Source: JBCBKU01 sp965267475
GTDB taxonomy: Bacteria > Pseudomonadota > Alphaproteobacteria > Rhodobacterales > Rhodobacteraceae
Assembly: GCA_965267475.1 (NCBI GenBank)
Contig: OZ254079.1
Coordinates: 1,612,001 to 1,676,000 of the forward strand
Direction: 5' to 3'
DNA: 64,000 nt
In this document: piece after piece, positions 26,627 through 35,226 of the stretch
Position numbering within the stretch: position 1 is the stretch's first letter
Layout: each line of letters begins with the position of its first letter
Notes under the pieces: model-generated
Databases searched by the model: none
What the model was told of the DNA's origin: nothing
Seen by the model: the letters and a program-made list of their open reading frames with translations, nothing else
Position numbers and translations under genes: made by a program

Positions 26627-28012
26627 CTAGGCCGCAGACAGGTTCAGCGTCACCCGGTTCCGGCCCCTGGCCTTGGCCCGGTACAGCGCTTGATCGGCGC
26701 GTTGGATCAGGGCCTCAAGCGGGGTGATCTTCTTGGGGTTGCTCCCGGTCATCGCGATACCGATGCTGATCGTGATCGGGATTGCGCCCTTGTCCTCGCC
26801 CAATGAGATCGGATGTTCCATTACCGCCTTGCGCAGCCTTTGTGCGGCGTTGTGGGCGGTTTCGGCATCGACGTCCGGCAGGACGATCATGAATTCCTCG
26901 CCCCCCATGCGCGCGATCATATCCGGCCCCCGGACGTGTTTCTTCAAGCGCTTGGCCACCTCAGACAGCACCTTGTCGCCCGCGATATGCCCATAGCGGT
27001 CATTCACCGTTTTGAACTTGTCGAGATCGGCAAGAAGCACGGCGAAGCCGCGTCCCGACGCCTGGGAATCGGCCGCGATCCGCTTGGCATGGGGCAGGGC
27101 ATAGCGCCGGTTGAAAAGTCCGGTCAGCGGATCGACGACGGACAGCCGCAGACCTTCATCCACCGAGGCGCGCAGCCGGTCCTCTTCCCGCTTGCGCCGA
27201 AGTTGCGTCTCGACCCGAATGGCCAGCTCGTTCGGCGAGAACCCCTTGGCGAGGATGTCATTGGCGCCGAGATCCAGGGCGGTTACGGCGGTGTCGTGAT
27301 CTGCAGGCGCGTGAACCAGCAGAACCGCCGCATAGCGCGAATGTTCGCGGCTTCGGATTTCGGCGAGCAATCGAAGGCTGGACCAAGTGCGATCGGTGTC
27401 ATCCGCGATGACGATGACATCCGGCGGCGATTCGGTATCGCACAGCTGAAGCGCTTCCGTGGGTGCGATCAGTTCGATCCTGTGGCACGAAATCTCTTCA
27501 AGACCACCTTTCCAGATCTCTGCCAAGCGGGTGTTGCCACTGACAATTGCCACGCGCCCCGGTGTTTCGAAAGCGGCAAAGGCCTCGGCGAAGCCAAGCT
27601 CGGCCACCGTCGATTGGCGTTGGCGCAAAGCCACGGCCGTTTTGTGCGCACGAAGCAGGCTTCGGACCCGGGCAAGAAGGGTCATTTCCTCGATTGGTGT
27701 TGTCAGGAAGTCATCCGCCCCGGCCTCCAAAGCTTTGACGCGTGTCACGGGGTCATCGGTTGCCGTGACCACGATCACCGGGATCTTGGCAGTTTGCGGC
27801 ATGCGCTTCAAATCCTTGCACAGGTCTGCGGCCAAGGCATCGGGCAACCGTTCGTGCAGAATGATCAGATCGGGGGTGTCGCCACGTGCAGACTGCAAAA
27901 GGTCTGTCCCCGAGGTGACCGCATTAACTTCGTACCGCGCTGCCGCAAGCTTCGTCGTCAGGATGATCCTATTCGTCGCCGCGTCATCCGCGATTAGGAT
28001 GCGTCCGCTCAT
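26627..28012 (-). CDS. pleD: PleD-type response regulator diguanylate cyclase with degenerate receiver
   Basis: A 461-residue protein: REC1 (1-~125), a second receiver-like adaptor (~150-280) and a GGDEF domain ending in active-site GGEEF (~371) with DPLTGLFNRR. It would make c-di-GMP. In REC1 the acidic pair (Asp9-Asp10) is present, but the phospho-acceptor is His53 (DLIILHERLPD) and the conserved Lys of the LTKP motif is Thr (FLTTPIEE). Phosphorylation as in Caulobacter PleD therefore looks impossible. No divK lies next to it. Confidence 0.9.
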   Translation of the reverse strand: MSGRILIADDAATNRIILTTKLAAARYEVNAVTSGTDLLQSARGDTPDLIILHERLPDALAADLCKDLKRMPQTAKIPVIVVTATDDPVTRVKALEAGADDFLTTPIEEMTLLARVRSLLRAHKTAVALRQRQSTVAELGFAEAFAAFETPGRVAIVSGNTRLAEIWKGGLEEISCHRIELIAPTEALQLCDTESPPDVIVIADDTDRTWSSLRLLAEIRSREHSRYAAVLLVHAPADHDTAVTALDLGANDILAKGFSPNELAIRVETQLRRKREEDRLRASVDEGLRLSVVDPLTGLFNRRYALPHAKRIAADSQASGRGFAVLLADLDKFKTVNDRYGHIAGDKVLSEVAKRLKKHVRGPDMIARMGGEEFMIVLPDVDAETAHNAAQRLRKAVMEHPISLGEDKGAIPITISIGIAMTGSNPKKITPLEALIQRADQALYRAKARGRNRVTLNLSAA

Positions 28013-28109
28013 CCATTTCCCTCAACTTCGTCTAAATTCCTAGCTGTTGCGTTGAGTGATTGGCGAGAATGGTTAAAAATCCCTTTCGCAAACTCGATTG
28101 GGTGTCCGA

Positions 28110-28388
28110 ATGAAGCAAGATGTCGCCGAAACGCTGGCCGCCCAAGCGCTCGCCTGGATCGCCGGGCAAGACGATCTTCTGGGTGTTTTTCTAGGCGCCA
28201 CCGGGTCCAGCGCGGACGACGTGCGCAGCCGGGTTGGCGATCCGGAATTCCTGGCCTCTGTCCTTGATTTCCTGGTGATGGACGACGCTTGGGTCGTCGG
28301 ATTTTGCGATGCGACCGGTCTTGCATACGACCAGCCCATGCAGGCGCGCGCCGTGCTGCCAGGCGGCGCGGCGATGCACTGGACCTAA
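28110..28388 (+). CDS. DUF3572 family protein
   Basis: A 92-residue alphaproteobacterial conserved protein, opening MKQDVAETLAAQALAWIAGQDDLLGVFLGATG. Function unknown. It is divergent from pleD with a 97-base promoter region. In alphaproteobacteria this family commonly neighbours divK/pleD (recollection). The ATG is preferred to a TTG four codons upstream. Confidence 0.8.
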   Translation: MKQDVAETLAAQALAWIAGQDDLLGVFLGATGSSADDVRSRVGDPEFLASVLDFLVMDDAWVVGFCDATGLAYDQPMQARAVLPGGAAMHWT

Positions 28389-28394
28389 GCGGGG

Positions 28395-28835
28395 CTAGAA
28401 GTGCGACAGCGCTGCTTCGCCTTCGATCAGTTTGGCCAGCAGGCATTTCACGGTGTGGGCGTCCTCGGCACCGAGTTTTTCAGACAGGGCCTTATTGTTC
28501 GCCTCGGCGAAAGGTCTACCCTTGGCCAACTGCGCCTCGCCCTTCGCCGTCAGGCTGACGGACGTGGTGCGCCGATCGGGACGACCCGCGTCGCGCGCGA
28601 TCAACCCATCGCTTTCCATCTGCCGAAAAGCGCGCGAGGTGGCCGTCCGGTCAATACCAATAAATGCGGCGATATCAGAGGGTTGTGACAACTTCTCCAT
28701 TCCGACTGCCAATAGGACGCACCACGTAGTCCGGGTCAGGCCTAAGCGCTTCAGATCTTCCTCAAGTCGGCGCTCCTGGATTCGGGCGGCGCGGGACAAG
28801 TGATATCCGAGCGAGTCGTGCAGCTTATAGTCCAT
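28395..28835 (-). CDS. MarR family transcriptional regulator
   Basis: A 146-residue winged-helix regulator: LTRTTWCVLLAVG, recognition helix DIAAFIGIDRTATSRAFRQMESDGLI, and wing RDAGRPDRRTTSVSLTAKGEAQLAKG. Target unknown; the nearest divergent gene is the HAD phosphatase. Confidence 0.88.
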   Translation of the reverse strand: MDYKLHDSLGYHLSRAARIQERRLEEDLKRLGLTRTTWCVLLAVGMEKLSQPSDIAAFIGIDRTATSRAFRQMESDGLIARDAGRPDRRTTSVSLTAKGEAQLAKGRPFAEANNKALSEKLGAEDAHTVKCLLAKLIEGEAALSHF

Positions 28836-28920
28836 GGTGCACCCTTAGATGGCGCTGGGCGCATGTCAACGTGACCGATTTTCCGTTGCAGGATGGGCCG
28901 CGCGCCCGCAGTCTCGATCC

Positions 28921-29619
28921 ATGGAACGGATCCAAGGTATTCTTTTTGATAAGGACGGAACGCTTTACGACTTTCAGGCGACCTGGGGTCGGTTCACCGC
29001 GGATTTCCTGACGGACTTTGCAGATGGTGATGCCGATTTGCTGGCTGCCATGGCAGAAGAGCTTGCCTTCGATCCTGCGACCCGGCGCTTCCGCCCCGGC
29101 AGCGTCGCCATAGCGGGCACCACGTTCGAACTGGCATCGGCGCTTGTGCCTTACCTTTCCGCATTTTCCACGGCGACGACGTTGGCCGCAGAACTCGACC
29201 TGCGGGCGGAAGCAGTCGTGCTGGAACCTGCTGTGCCGCTTCCGCCGTTGTTTGAAAGGCTCAAGGCGCGTGGGTTGGTGCTGGGATTGGCAACGAATGA
29301 CACGGAATCGGCGGCGCGGGCGCAGCTTGAAGCATCTTCTGCATTGGAACACATGGATTTTATTGCAGGCTACGATTCCGGCCATGGTCACAAGCCCGGG
29401 CCGGGGCAGATGAATGCATTCGCCAGGGCCATGGCGCTTCCTCCTGAAGTCTGCGCCATGGTGGGCGACAGCAGCCACGATCTTTTGGCAGGCAAAGCCG
29501 CCGGCATGGTGGCCGTTGCGGTTTTGACTGGCGTGGCAACGAAGGCTGACCTGAGCCCGCTTGCCGACGTTGTTCTTCCGGACATTGGCGCGCTGCCGGA
29601 CTGGCTCGACACCCTTTAG
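28921..29619 (+). CDS. HAD-superfamily hydrolase (phosphoglycolate phosphatase-like)
   Basis: A 232-residue HAD phosphatase with motif I DKDGTLYDF, motif II GLATNDTE, motif III lysine in GHGHKPGPGQ (cap C1-type insertion between I and II) and motif IV MVGDSSHDL. Substrate may be a small sugar phosphate such as 2-phosphoglycolate. Start at MERIQGILFDK where the fold begins. Divergent from the MarR gene. Confidence 0.85.
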   Translation: MERIQGILFDKDGTLYDFQATWGRFTADFLTDFADGDADLLAAMAEELAFDPATRRFRPGSVAIAGTTFELASALVPYLSAFSTATTLAAELDLRAEAVVLEPAVPLPPLFERLKARGLVLGLATNDTESAARAQLEASSALEHMDFIAGYDSGHGHKPGPGQMNAFARAMALPPEVCAMVGDSSHDLLAGKAAGMVAVAVLTGVATKADLSPLADVVLPDIGALPDWLDTL

Positions 29620-29709
29620 AACCCGCAGAAACGACAAAATCTGTCGCAACTTGTCAGGCGCGGTGCTTGATTGAGCGCCCATGTTTGAACCCAGGCGGGA
29701 GGATCAGGC

Positions 29710-31284
29710 ATGGCACAGCGTCAAGGCAAACGGCGGCGGGCAGGGGGGCGCGCTGGTGGCGCCGATCGGCGCGGGACCGCTGTCATTCAGCAATCGCCAT
29801 GGCGCGCCATCGAAAACACCGACAAGCCGACCGAACCCTTGGGCGAAGACGGGATCGCCGCGCTCCACGATGGAGCCATGACTATTCTGGAAGACATCGG
29901 AATTGAATTTCTGAATGAGGAAGCCTTGGATCTGTTCCGGCAGATCGGATGCAAAGTGTCCGGGTCCAATGTGAAGATGGGCCGGGACTGGGTGATGGAG
30001 ATGGTCGCCAAAGCCCCTTCGCAGTTTACGCTGACCCCGAGAAATCCAGACCGTCAGCTAACCATTGGCGGCAATCGACTGACATTCGGCAACGTCTCGT
30101 CCCCGCCGAATTATTGGGATCTCTCTACCGGTAAGATACCGGGAAACATGGAGAAATGCCGGGATCTTCTGAAGTTGACGCAGTATTTCAACTGCATCCA
30201 TTTTGCGGGCGGATATCCAGTTGAGCCGGTGGACGTTCACGCATCGGTTCGCCACCTCGATGTCCTGTTCGACAAACTGACCCTGACCGACAAGGTGATG
30301 CACGCCTATTCCCTTGGGAAGGAACGCGTCGAAGATGTGATGGAGATGGTCAAGATCGCGGGCGGCCTGTCCGAGGAGGACTTCCAAGCCAGGCCCCGTA
30401 TGTACACCAACATCAATTCGACCTCGCCCCTGAAGCATGACCAGCCAATGATCGATGGATGCCTTCGCTGCGTGCGGCGCGGGCAAGCTGTGGTCGTGAC
30501 GCCCTTCACGCTGGCCGGTGCCATGGCGCCGGTCACAATGGCGGGTGCCGTCGCCTTGTCGATTGCCGAGGCGCTTAGCGCGATTGCGCTGTTCCAATGG
30601 GTTGCACCAGGCGCGCCCTGCGTGATCGGAACCTTCACGTCGAATGTGGACATGAAGTCGGGCGCACCGGCCTTTGGCACCCCGGAATACATGCGCGCCA
30701 CCCAAATGACAGGGCAGATGGCCCGTTTCTATGGTCTTCCGATGCGGTCTTCGGGTGTCTGCACGGCAAATGTTCCGGACGGCCAGGCCATGTGGGAAAC
30801 GTCGAACAGTCTTTGGGCCGCCGTCCAGTCCGGCACCAATATGGTGTACCATGCGGCGGGCTGGCTTGAGGGTGGGCTGATCGCCAGCCCGGAAAAATTC
30901 GTGATGGACTGCGAAGTGCTCCAAATGATCCAGCGCTATTTCGAGCCTCAGATCGTCGGGACTGGCGCAAACGATATCGCGCTCGAACCATTGCGCGAGG
31001 TCGGGGCGACCATCGCCGCCGGTGAAGCCGCGCATTTCTTCGGATTGCAACACACCCAGGACCGTTACACCGACGCGTTTTATCAGCCGTTTCTGGCCGA
31101 TTGGCGCAATTTCGAGGGGTGGGACATCGCTGGGGCCGTCTGGACCGCCGAGCGGGCCCACCACCTGTCGCGGCGGATCATCGACAGTTTTGAGGCGCCC
31201 GCCATGGATGTGGCCGTGCGCGACGAGCTTGCCGCGTTCGTGGAACGGCGAAAGGCCGAAGGAGGCGCACCGACCGACTTCTGA
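29710..31284 (+). CDS. Trimethylamine methyltransferase (MttB) family protein, non-pyrrolysine
   Basis: A 524-residue TIM-barrel methyltransferase of the MttB superfamily. Recognisable segments are ALHDGAMTILEDIGIEFLNEEAL, the GGYPVEPVDVHASVRHLDVLF region and GTNMVYHAAGWLEGGLIASPEKFVMD. There is no in-frame amber codon, so it is a non-Pyl member, of which one (MtgB) demethylates glycine betaine. No corrinoid protein, RamA or second methyltransferase is nearby. A GGGAGGATCAGG site precedes the start. An Arg/Gly-rich 25-residue N-terminal extension is unusual. Confidence 0.85.
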   Translation: MAQRQGKRRRAGGRAGGADRRGTAVIQQSPWRAIENTDKPTEPLGEDGIAALHDGAMTILEDIGIEFLNEEALDLFRQIGCKVSGSNVKMGRDWVMEMVAKAPSQFTLTPRNPDRQLTIGGNRLTFGNVSSPPNYWDLSTGKIPGNMEKCRDLLKLTQYFNCIHFAGGYPVEPVDVHASVRHLDVLFDKLTLTDKVMHAYSLGKERVEDVMEMVKIAGGLSEEDFQARPRMYTNINSTSPLKHDQPMIDGCLRCVRRGQAVVVTPFTLAGAMAPVTMAGAVALSIAEALSAIALFQWVAPGAPCVIGTFTSNVDMKSGAPAFGTPEYMRATQMTGQMARFYGLPMRSSGVCTANVPDGQAMWETSNSLWAAVQSGTNMVYHAAGWLEGGLIASPEKFVMDCEVLQMIQRYFEPQIVGTGANDIALEPLREVGATIAAGEAAHFFGLQHTQDRYTDAFYQPFLADWRNFEGWDIAGAVWTAERAHHLSRRIIDSFEAPAMDVAVRDELAAFVERRKAEGGAPTDF

Positions 31285-31367
31285 CTGCTCAAATCCTCGG
31301 CAGTGTTTTGCGCTTTATTAAGGTCGAAACGCTAGGACCTGTCCGAGATCTGACAGAGGGGGCCGGA

Positions 31368-31952
31368 ATGCACGGTCTTATGAATAGGGCCGTTGAGGGA
31401 TTTGTTCGCGATACCTATGGCGACGGGGTGTGGCAGAATGTGGTCACCGAGGCGCGCCTGGGCTTTACCTCTTTCGAGGCCATGCTGATCTATCCCGACG
31501 ATCTGTCCGATCGGATCATCAATGCGGCGGCCACGCAATTGCGCCGCAGCCGCGGGTCATTCCTGGAAGATGTCGGGACCTATCTGGTCTCGCACCCGAA
31601 AACGGATGCATTGCGCCGGCTGCTTCGTTTCGGCGGGCTCAGCTTCGTGGATTTCCTTCACTCGCTTGAAGATTTGCCGGATCGCGCGCGGCTTGCGGTC
31701 CCGGATCTGACTTTGCCAATCCTGGAATTGTCCGGCGATGCCGATCAGGGGTTCCAGTTGCGGACATTTGGGCCTCCGCGCGGCTTTGGACGCGTACTTG
31801 TGGGTATATTGCGTGCGATGGCAGACGATTACGGGGCGCTTGCGATCCTGGATCACAGTGTCGAGGATGGCCACGAATCCGTCAGCATCACAGTCCACGA
31901 TCAACGCTTCAACGAAGCGCGCGACTTCCGTCTAGCGGGGCCGGTGCGATGA
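31368..31952 (+). CDS. Heme NO-binding (H-NOX) protein
   Basis: A 194-residue H-NOX sensor beginning MHGLMNRAVEGFVRDTYGDGVW. The proximal heme ligand is probably His98 (DFLHSLEDL). The porphyrin-propionate motif YxSxR aligns to a variant FxPxR (TFGPPRGFG), keeping only the Arg. The start MHGLMNR has GAGGGGG upstream. It overlaps by four bases an HNOBA-GGDEF cyclase, its probable partner, forming an NO-responsive pair. Confidence 0.85.
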   Translation: MHGLMNRAVEGFVRDTYGDGVWQNVVTEARLGFTSFEAMLIYPDDLSDRIINAAATQLRRSRGSFLEDVGTYLVSHPKTDALRRLLRFGGLSFVDFLHSLEDLPDRARLAVPDLTLPILELSGDADQGFQLRTFGPPRGFGRVLVGILRAMADDYGALAILDHSVEDGHESVSITVHDQRFNEARDFRLAGPVR

Positions 31953-32977
31953 CCGATCTGGCACCCGACGCCACTGGTCTAAGTGCCCCCGCGCTCGATG
32001 TGTTGATGCCGATGCATGTGCGCATCTTGCCGGATGGTCGGATCGGCCATGTGGGGGCGACGCTTGCCAAGCTCGACCCCGAGACACGGCTTGTGGGGCG
32101 TGCCTTGTTCGACGTGTTTGAAATTAGGCGCCCCGCCGGAATGTCCTCGATCGAGCGGTTGGCGGATGAAGCAGGAACGGCGTTGTACCTTCGGTTTCGG
32201 GACGGGCCCGAAGCGCCGCTTCGAGGGGTTTTTGTTCCGACAACCGACGGCGGTGCCGTTCTAAATCTGTCTTTCCGGATTGCCGTCGTCGACGCGCTTC
32301 GGCATCACGATTTGTCCAGCGCGGATTTCGCGCCGACCGACCTGACCATCGAAATGCTTTATCTGGCCGAGGCAAACGGTGCGGCCATGTCGGAATGGCG
32401 CAGCCTGAATGAGCGGCTGCAAGAAGCCCGGGAAGAGGCCGAGCGGCAAGCATTCAGCGACACGTTGACCGGGCTCGGCAACCGCCGCGCACTTCAGGCG
32501 ACGCTGGATGACTGGACCGCGATGGGGATCGAGTTTGCGATCATGCAGCTTGATCTCGACCTGTTCAAAGCCGTCAATGACACGCTTGGCCACGCCGCCG
32601 GTGATCATGTGCTGGTCCACGTGGCCGATATTCTGCGGGAGGAAACCCGCCGTATTGACGTGGCCATCCGTGCGGGCGGAGACGAATTTGTCGTCCTGTT
32701 AAACGGTGTCCACAAACACGACGATGTCAAACGGGTGGCCCAACGCATCCTTGAACGGGTCGAAGTTCCATCCGAGTTTGAAGGAAACCCCTGCCAGATC
32801 TCAGCCAGTATCGGCCTTGCGTTTTCCATCGACTACAAAGCGCCCAGCACAGAAATGCTGATGCAACACGCGGATGCGGCCCTCTATGCGTCGAAGAACG
32901 CAGGGAGGGCGCGCATAACATCGGCGACGGAGATCGCGCTGGCCGGCGAGGACGGAGACACGCCCGACCAGGGCTAA
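31949..32977 (+). CDS. Diguanylate cyclase with N-terminal HNOBA domain
   Basis: A 342-residue cytosolic protein: an H-NOX-associated (HNOBA, PAS-like) domain at ~10-140 (LDVLMPMHVRILPDGRIGHVG), a signalling coiled coil (~147-170) and a GGDEF domain (DTLTGLGNRR, active site AGGDEF at ~244). It probably makes c-di-GMP under control of the H-NOX protein encoded immediately upstream. No autoinhibitory RxxD immediately before the GGDEF was recognised. Confidence 0.87.
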   Translation: MTDLAPDATGLSAPALDVLMPMHVRILPDGRIGHVGATLAKLDPETRLVGRALFDVFEIRRPAGMSSIERLADEAGTALYLRFRDGPEAPLRGVFVPTTDGGAVLNLSFRIAVVDALRHHDLSSADFAPTDLTIEMLYLAEANGAAMSEWRSLNERLQEAREEAERQAFSDTLTGLGNRRALQATLDDWTAMGIEFAIMQLDLDLFKAVNDTLGHAAGDHVLVHVADILREETRRIDVAIRAGGDEFVVLLNGVHKHDDVKRVAQRILERVEVPSEFEGNPCQISASIGLAFSIDYKAPSTEMLMQHADAALYASKNAGRARITSATEIALAGEDGDTPDQG

Positions 32978-32978
32978 C

Positions 32979-33509
32979 TCAGATCTGGACCCAAATCCGC
33001 TCGGCCAGGATCGTCACAGGGCGTCCGCAATCGATCACATAGTAGGACAGCGGGGCCATCGGGCTGCGCATCACTTTGGGGTGGTTCGCCATGGCCATCG
33101 CCGGGCGGAACTCGGCGACATGGCTGCGCGCATCAAGCTGGATCTTCTGGCCAGGCGCGAAAATCGCGTCCTGACGGGGACGGTCCGGACCAAAGGCCCC
33201 GGCCCGCACGCGGACGGGATGCGCTTCGGGGTGATAAGACAGGAAATCCTCGTCGAGCGAGATTTTCTCGATGTTCTGCACCTGCGCAAAGTTGCCTTCG
33301 CGTGTGCGGACCATGTCGCGGACCCGCAAAAGCTGGACAGGAACATCGCCGAACGAGGTCGAAATCCGGGTCTGGCCGTGAAGCCCGGTGAATGCAAGGC
33401 CCGGTTCGGCGGCTTTCGCCGTGGCGCCAGACTTGACCGACAGTCCATCGGTCATTGCATCCGTATCGCGGCGCTGAACGCCTGCTTGGATCGTTTGAAG
33501 AAACTGCAT
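32979..33509 (-). CDS. Hint-domain protein
   Basis: A 176-residue protein made of a Hint_2-type (hedgehog/intein) domain: GDVPVQLLRVRDMVRTREGNFAQVQNI, PEAHPVRVRAGAFG and a C-terminal YYVIDCGRPVTILAERIWVQI. Roseobacters carry many such proteins, often attached to calcium-binding repeats. This one stands alone, lacks a signal peptide and has no obvious Cys nucleophile at its start, so self-processing activity is doubtful. Convergent with the cyclase gene. Confidence 0.65.
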   Translation of the reverse strand: MQFLQTIQAGVQRRDTDAMTDGLSVKSGATAKAAEPGLAFTGLHGQTRISTSFGDVPVQLLRVRDMVRTREGNFAQVQNIEKISLDEDFLSYHPEAHPVRVRAGAFGPDRPRQDAIFAPGQKIQLDARSHVAEFRPAMAMANHPKVMRSPMAPLSYYVIDCGRPVTILAERIWVQI

Positions 33510-34210
33510 AAGCCGTTCTTACCTTCTCATACCGGAAGACCATCGGATGGCGGGCGGCTGGTGACAGGGGACGGCCTGTCTGTCCGCGTATCCGTTGGAC
33601 CGATCGATGGGGGGGCATCGATCTCTCCCAAACTCACTACTTGGCAGGGTGTCAAACCTGCCGGCGTGACCCTGTTCAACCGTTCGAACCGGGCGCCGCT
33701 GTGTTCTTGTTTTACAAAAATTCGCCGCTTTCTGTAACGGTATTTTTGTCAGGACGGGCGGGAGAGCCATGCGTCAATTCCGGACGTATCGCTAGAAAAG
33801 GGGAGTTTCAGAAGCAGCAGTGGATGGCAATCGGTTGGGAGTCTGTCTCACTGTTTCTGGATCCGTGACCCGATGCCACATTCCTGCCATATTAACCGTT
33901 TTGGCGCGTGCGCCGCATTTCGGATTTAGGGCACCAAAGAAATTTGCCGCGCGTGAAGTCGTTGAGATTATGCAACAGGATTCAGGCTGTTGGTGGGAAC
34001 AGTGAAAGCGACTTCCCTAGAATCGTTTCTGGAACACGCCCGCCTAGCCAGAATTTCCCGTCCGCCGGATGCGGCATTTCGAGTGTGCACGCAAAAGTTG
34101 ATCTCGTCTTTGGCAATTGTGACGAATGGGGCCGCTTCGCTGGCCGCCCCTTTTGGCGCTCTCGCCGCGGGTCTATAGTTCGTCCACATTCATAATTCGG
34201 GGGGCACCCA
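33510..34210. other. 700-base gene-free region
   Basis: No reading frame here looks protein-like on either strand. Base composition is more AT-rich between 33,700 and 34,000. It contains one clear inverted repeat (listed separately). The right end holds the GGGG-type ribosome site of the SRPBCC gene. It may hold a long promoter region, a small RNA or a decayed gene. Confidence 0.5.
33714..33749. repeat. Inverted repeat in gene-free region
   Basis: Perfect 8-base arms ACAAAAAT and ATTTTTGT enclose an inner CCG/CGG pair around a ten-base loop. It lies ~200 bases upstream of the Hint gene and may be an operator or hairpin. Confidence 0.45.
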
Positions 34211-34741
34211 ATGCGTATTGTCAAATGGCTGATTGGTATCATCGTCGTTCTGGCCGTGGTTTTTGTCGGCGGCGCGTTTTTCATGCCGCGCGAGGTCACG
34301 GTGGCTCGGTCGATCGAAATCGACAAGCCCGCGGCAGAGATTTTCCCGCATGTAAACGCTTTGAAGGCGGCCGAGGGGTGGTCCCCGTGGCTGGGCAGGG
34401 ACCCAGAAGTGCAACTGACCTATTCCGGGCCGGAGGAAGGTGTCGGCAACAAGCTGGTTTGGGCATCCGAACATCCGCAAGTTGGCAATGGCAGCCAGGA
34501 AATCATCGCATCGGAACCCGACAAGATGGTGCAGACTGCGCTGGATTTCGGACCCATGGGCTCAGCCGTTGCACAGTTCGATTTGGTCGAGGCGGGCGGC
34601 AAGACCACGGTGACCTGGGGGTTTGAGACGGACCTTGGCAACAACCCCATGGCTCGATGGATGGGTACCCAGATGGATAAATGGGTGGGTGGAGACTATG
34701 AAACCGGGCTCGCCAATCTAAAGGCCCTGGTCGAAGGGTGA
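34211..34741 (+). CDS. SRPBCC family membrane-anchored protein
   Basis: A 176-residue protein: N-terminal membrane helix (residues 5-24), then a START/polyketide-cyclase-like SRPBCC domain (ARSIEIDKPAAEIFPHVNALKAAEGWSPW ... TTVTWGFETDLG). Ligand unknown. Its stop overlaps the next gene's GTG start (GTGA), the first link in a four-gene coupled run ending in yjbQ. Confidence 0.8.
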   Translation: MRIVKWLIGIIVVLAVVFVGGAFFMPREVTVARSIEIDKPAAEIFPHVNALKAAEGWSPWLGRDPEVQLTYSGPEEGVGNKLVWASEHPQVGNGSQEIIASEPDKMVQTALDFGPMGSAVAQFDLVEAGGKTTVTWGFETDLGNNPMARWMGTQMDKWVGGDYETGLANLKALVEG

Positions 34742-35226
34742 TCCGCGCAGCCGGGTTTTGGGTGGGTCTTTTGACGTCACCGGCGCTGGCCTGCCCAGGC
34801 ACGGTCCTTTTCGATTGCCCAATCGATGCGGGCGCCAAACGACTGACGGCATGTTTGACGGCAGACGGCGTAACCTATGCCTTCGGGCGGTCCGGGGCCG
34901 CACCGGAACTGGAGTTAAATCGTCCGTTGGATCAGATCGATTACGTGCCGTGGAATGGCGTGGGCCGGTCACTGTACGAATCCTTGACCTTTCGGAACAA
35001 GGGCTATGGCTATCATGTCTGGTCCTCGGTCGACCGGTTGGATCTGGAGCAGCCCTTGACCGGCGGCGTCGTCGTGTTCCGAGGTGAGAAAGATCTGGCT
35101 CGGCTCGATTGCGATGTCGGACAGGTCGAAGCGGCGATTGACCTTTTGTTTGAGGCAAAGACAAGCGTTGGGTACTGCTGGGATTTCGCCAATCGCCTGT
35201 GGTCCAAGGACTGCACAGACGGGTGA
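34738..35226 (+). CDS. Secreted hypothetical protein
   Basis: A 162-residue protein starting at GTG, with signal peptide IRAAGFWVGLLTSPALA and an alpha/beta-less, beta-rich mature part holding five cysteines (CPGTVLFDCP, LTACLTADG, CDVGQ, CWDF, DCTDG). No family recognised. Overlaps both neighbours by four bases, so it is co-translated with SRPBCC and the reductase. Confidence 0.65.
   Translation: MIRAAGFWVGLLTSPALACPGTVLFDCPIDAGAKRLTACLTADGVTYAFGRSGAAPELELNRPLDQIDYVPWNGVGRSLYESLTFRNKGYGYHVWSSVDRLDLEQPLTGGVVVFRGEKDLARLDCDVGQVEAAIDLLFEAKTSVGYCWDFANRLWSKDCTDG

Noticed and set aside
26813..27997. A long plus-strand frame opposite pleD.
   Set aside because: Composition is the mirror of the strongly supported pleD frame; no ribosome site or family motif.
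29633..29655. GACAA-N13-TTGTC dyad upstream of the MttB-like gene.
   Set aside because: Five-base arms at this spacing are expected by chance and no regulator is adjacent.
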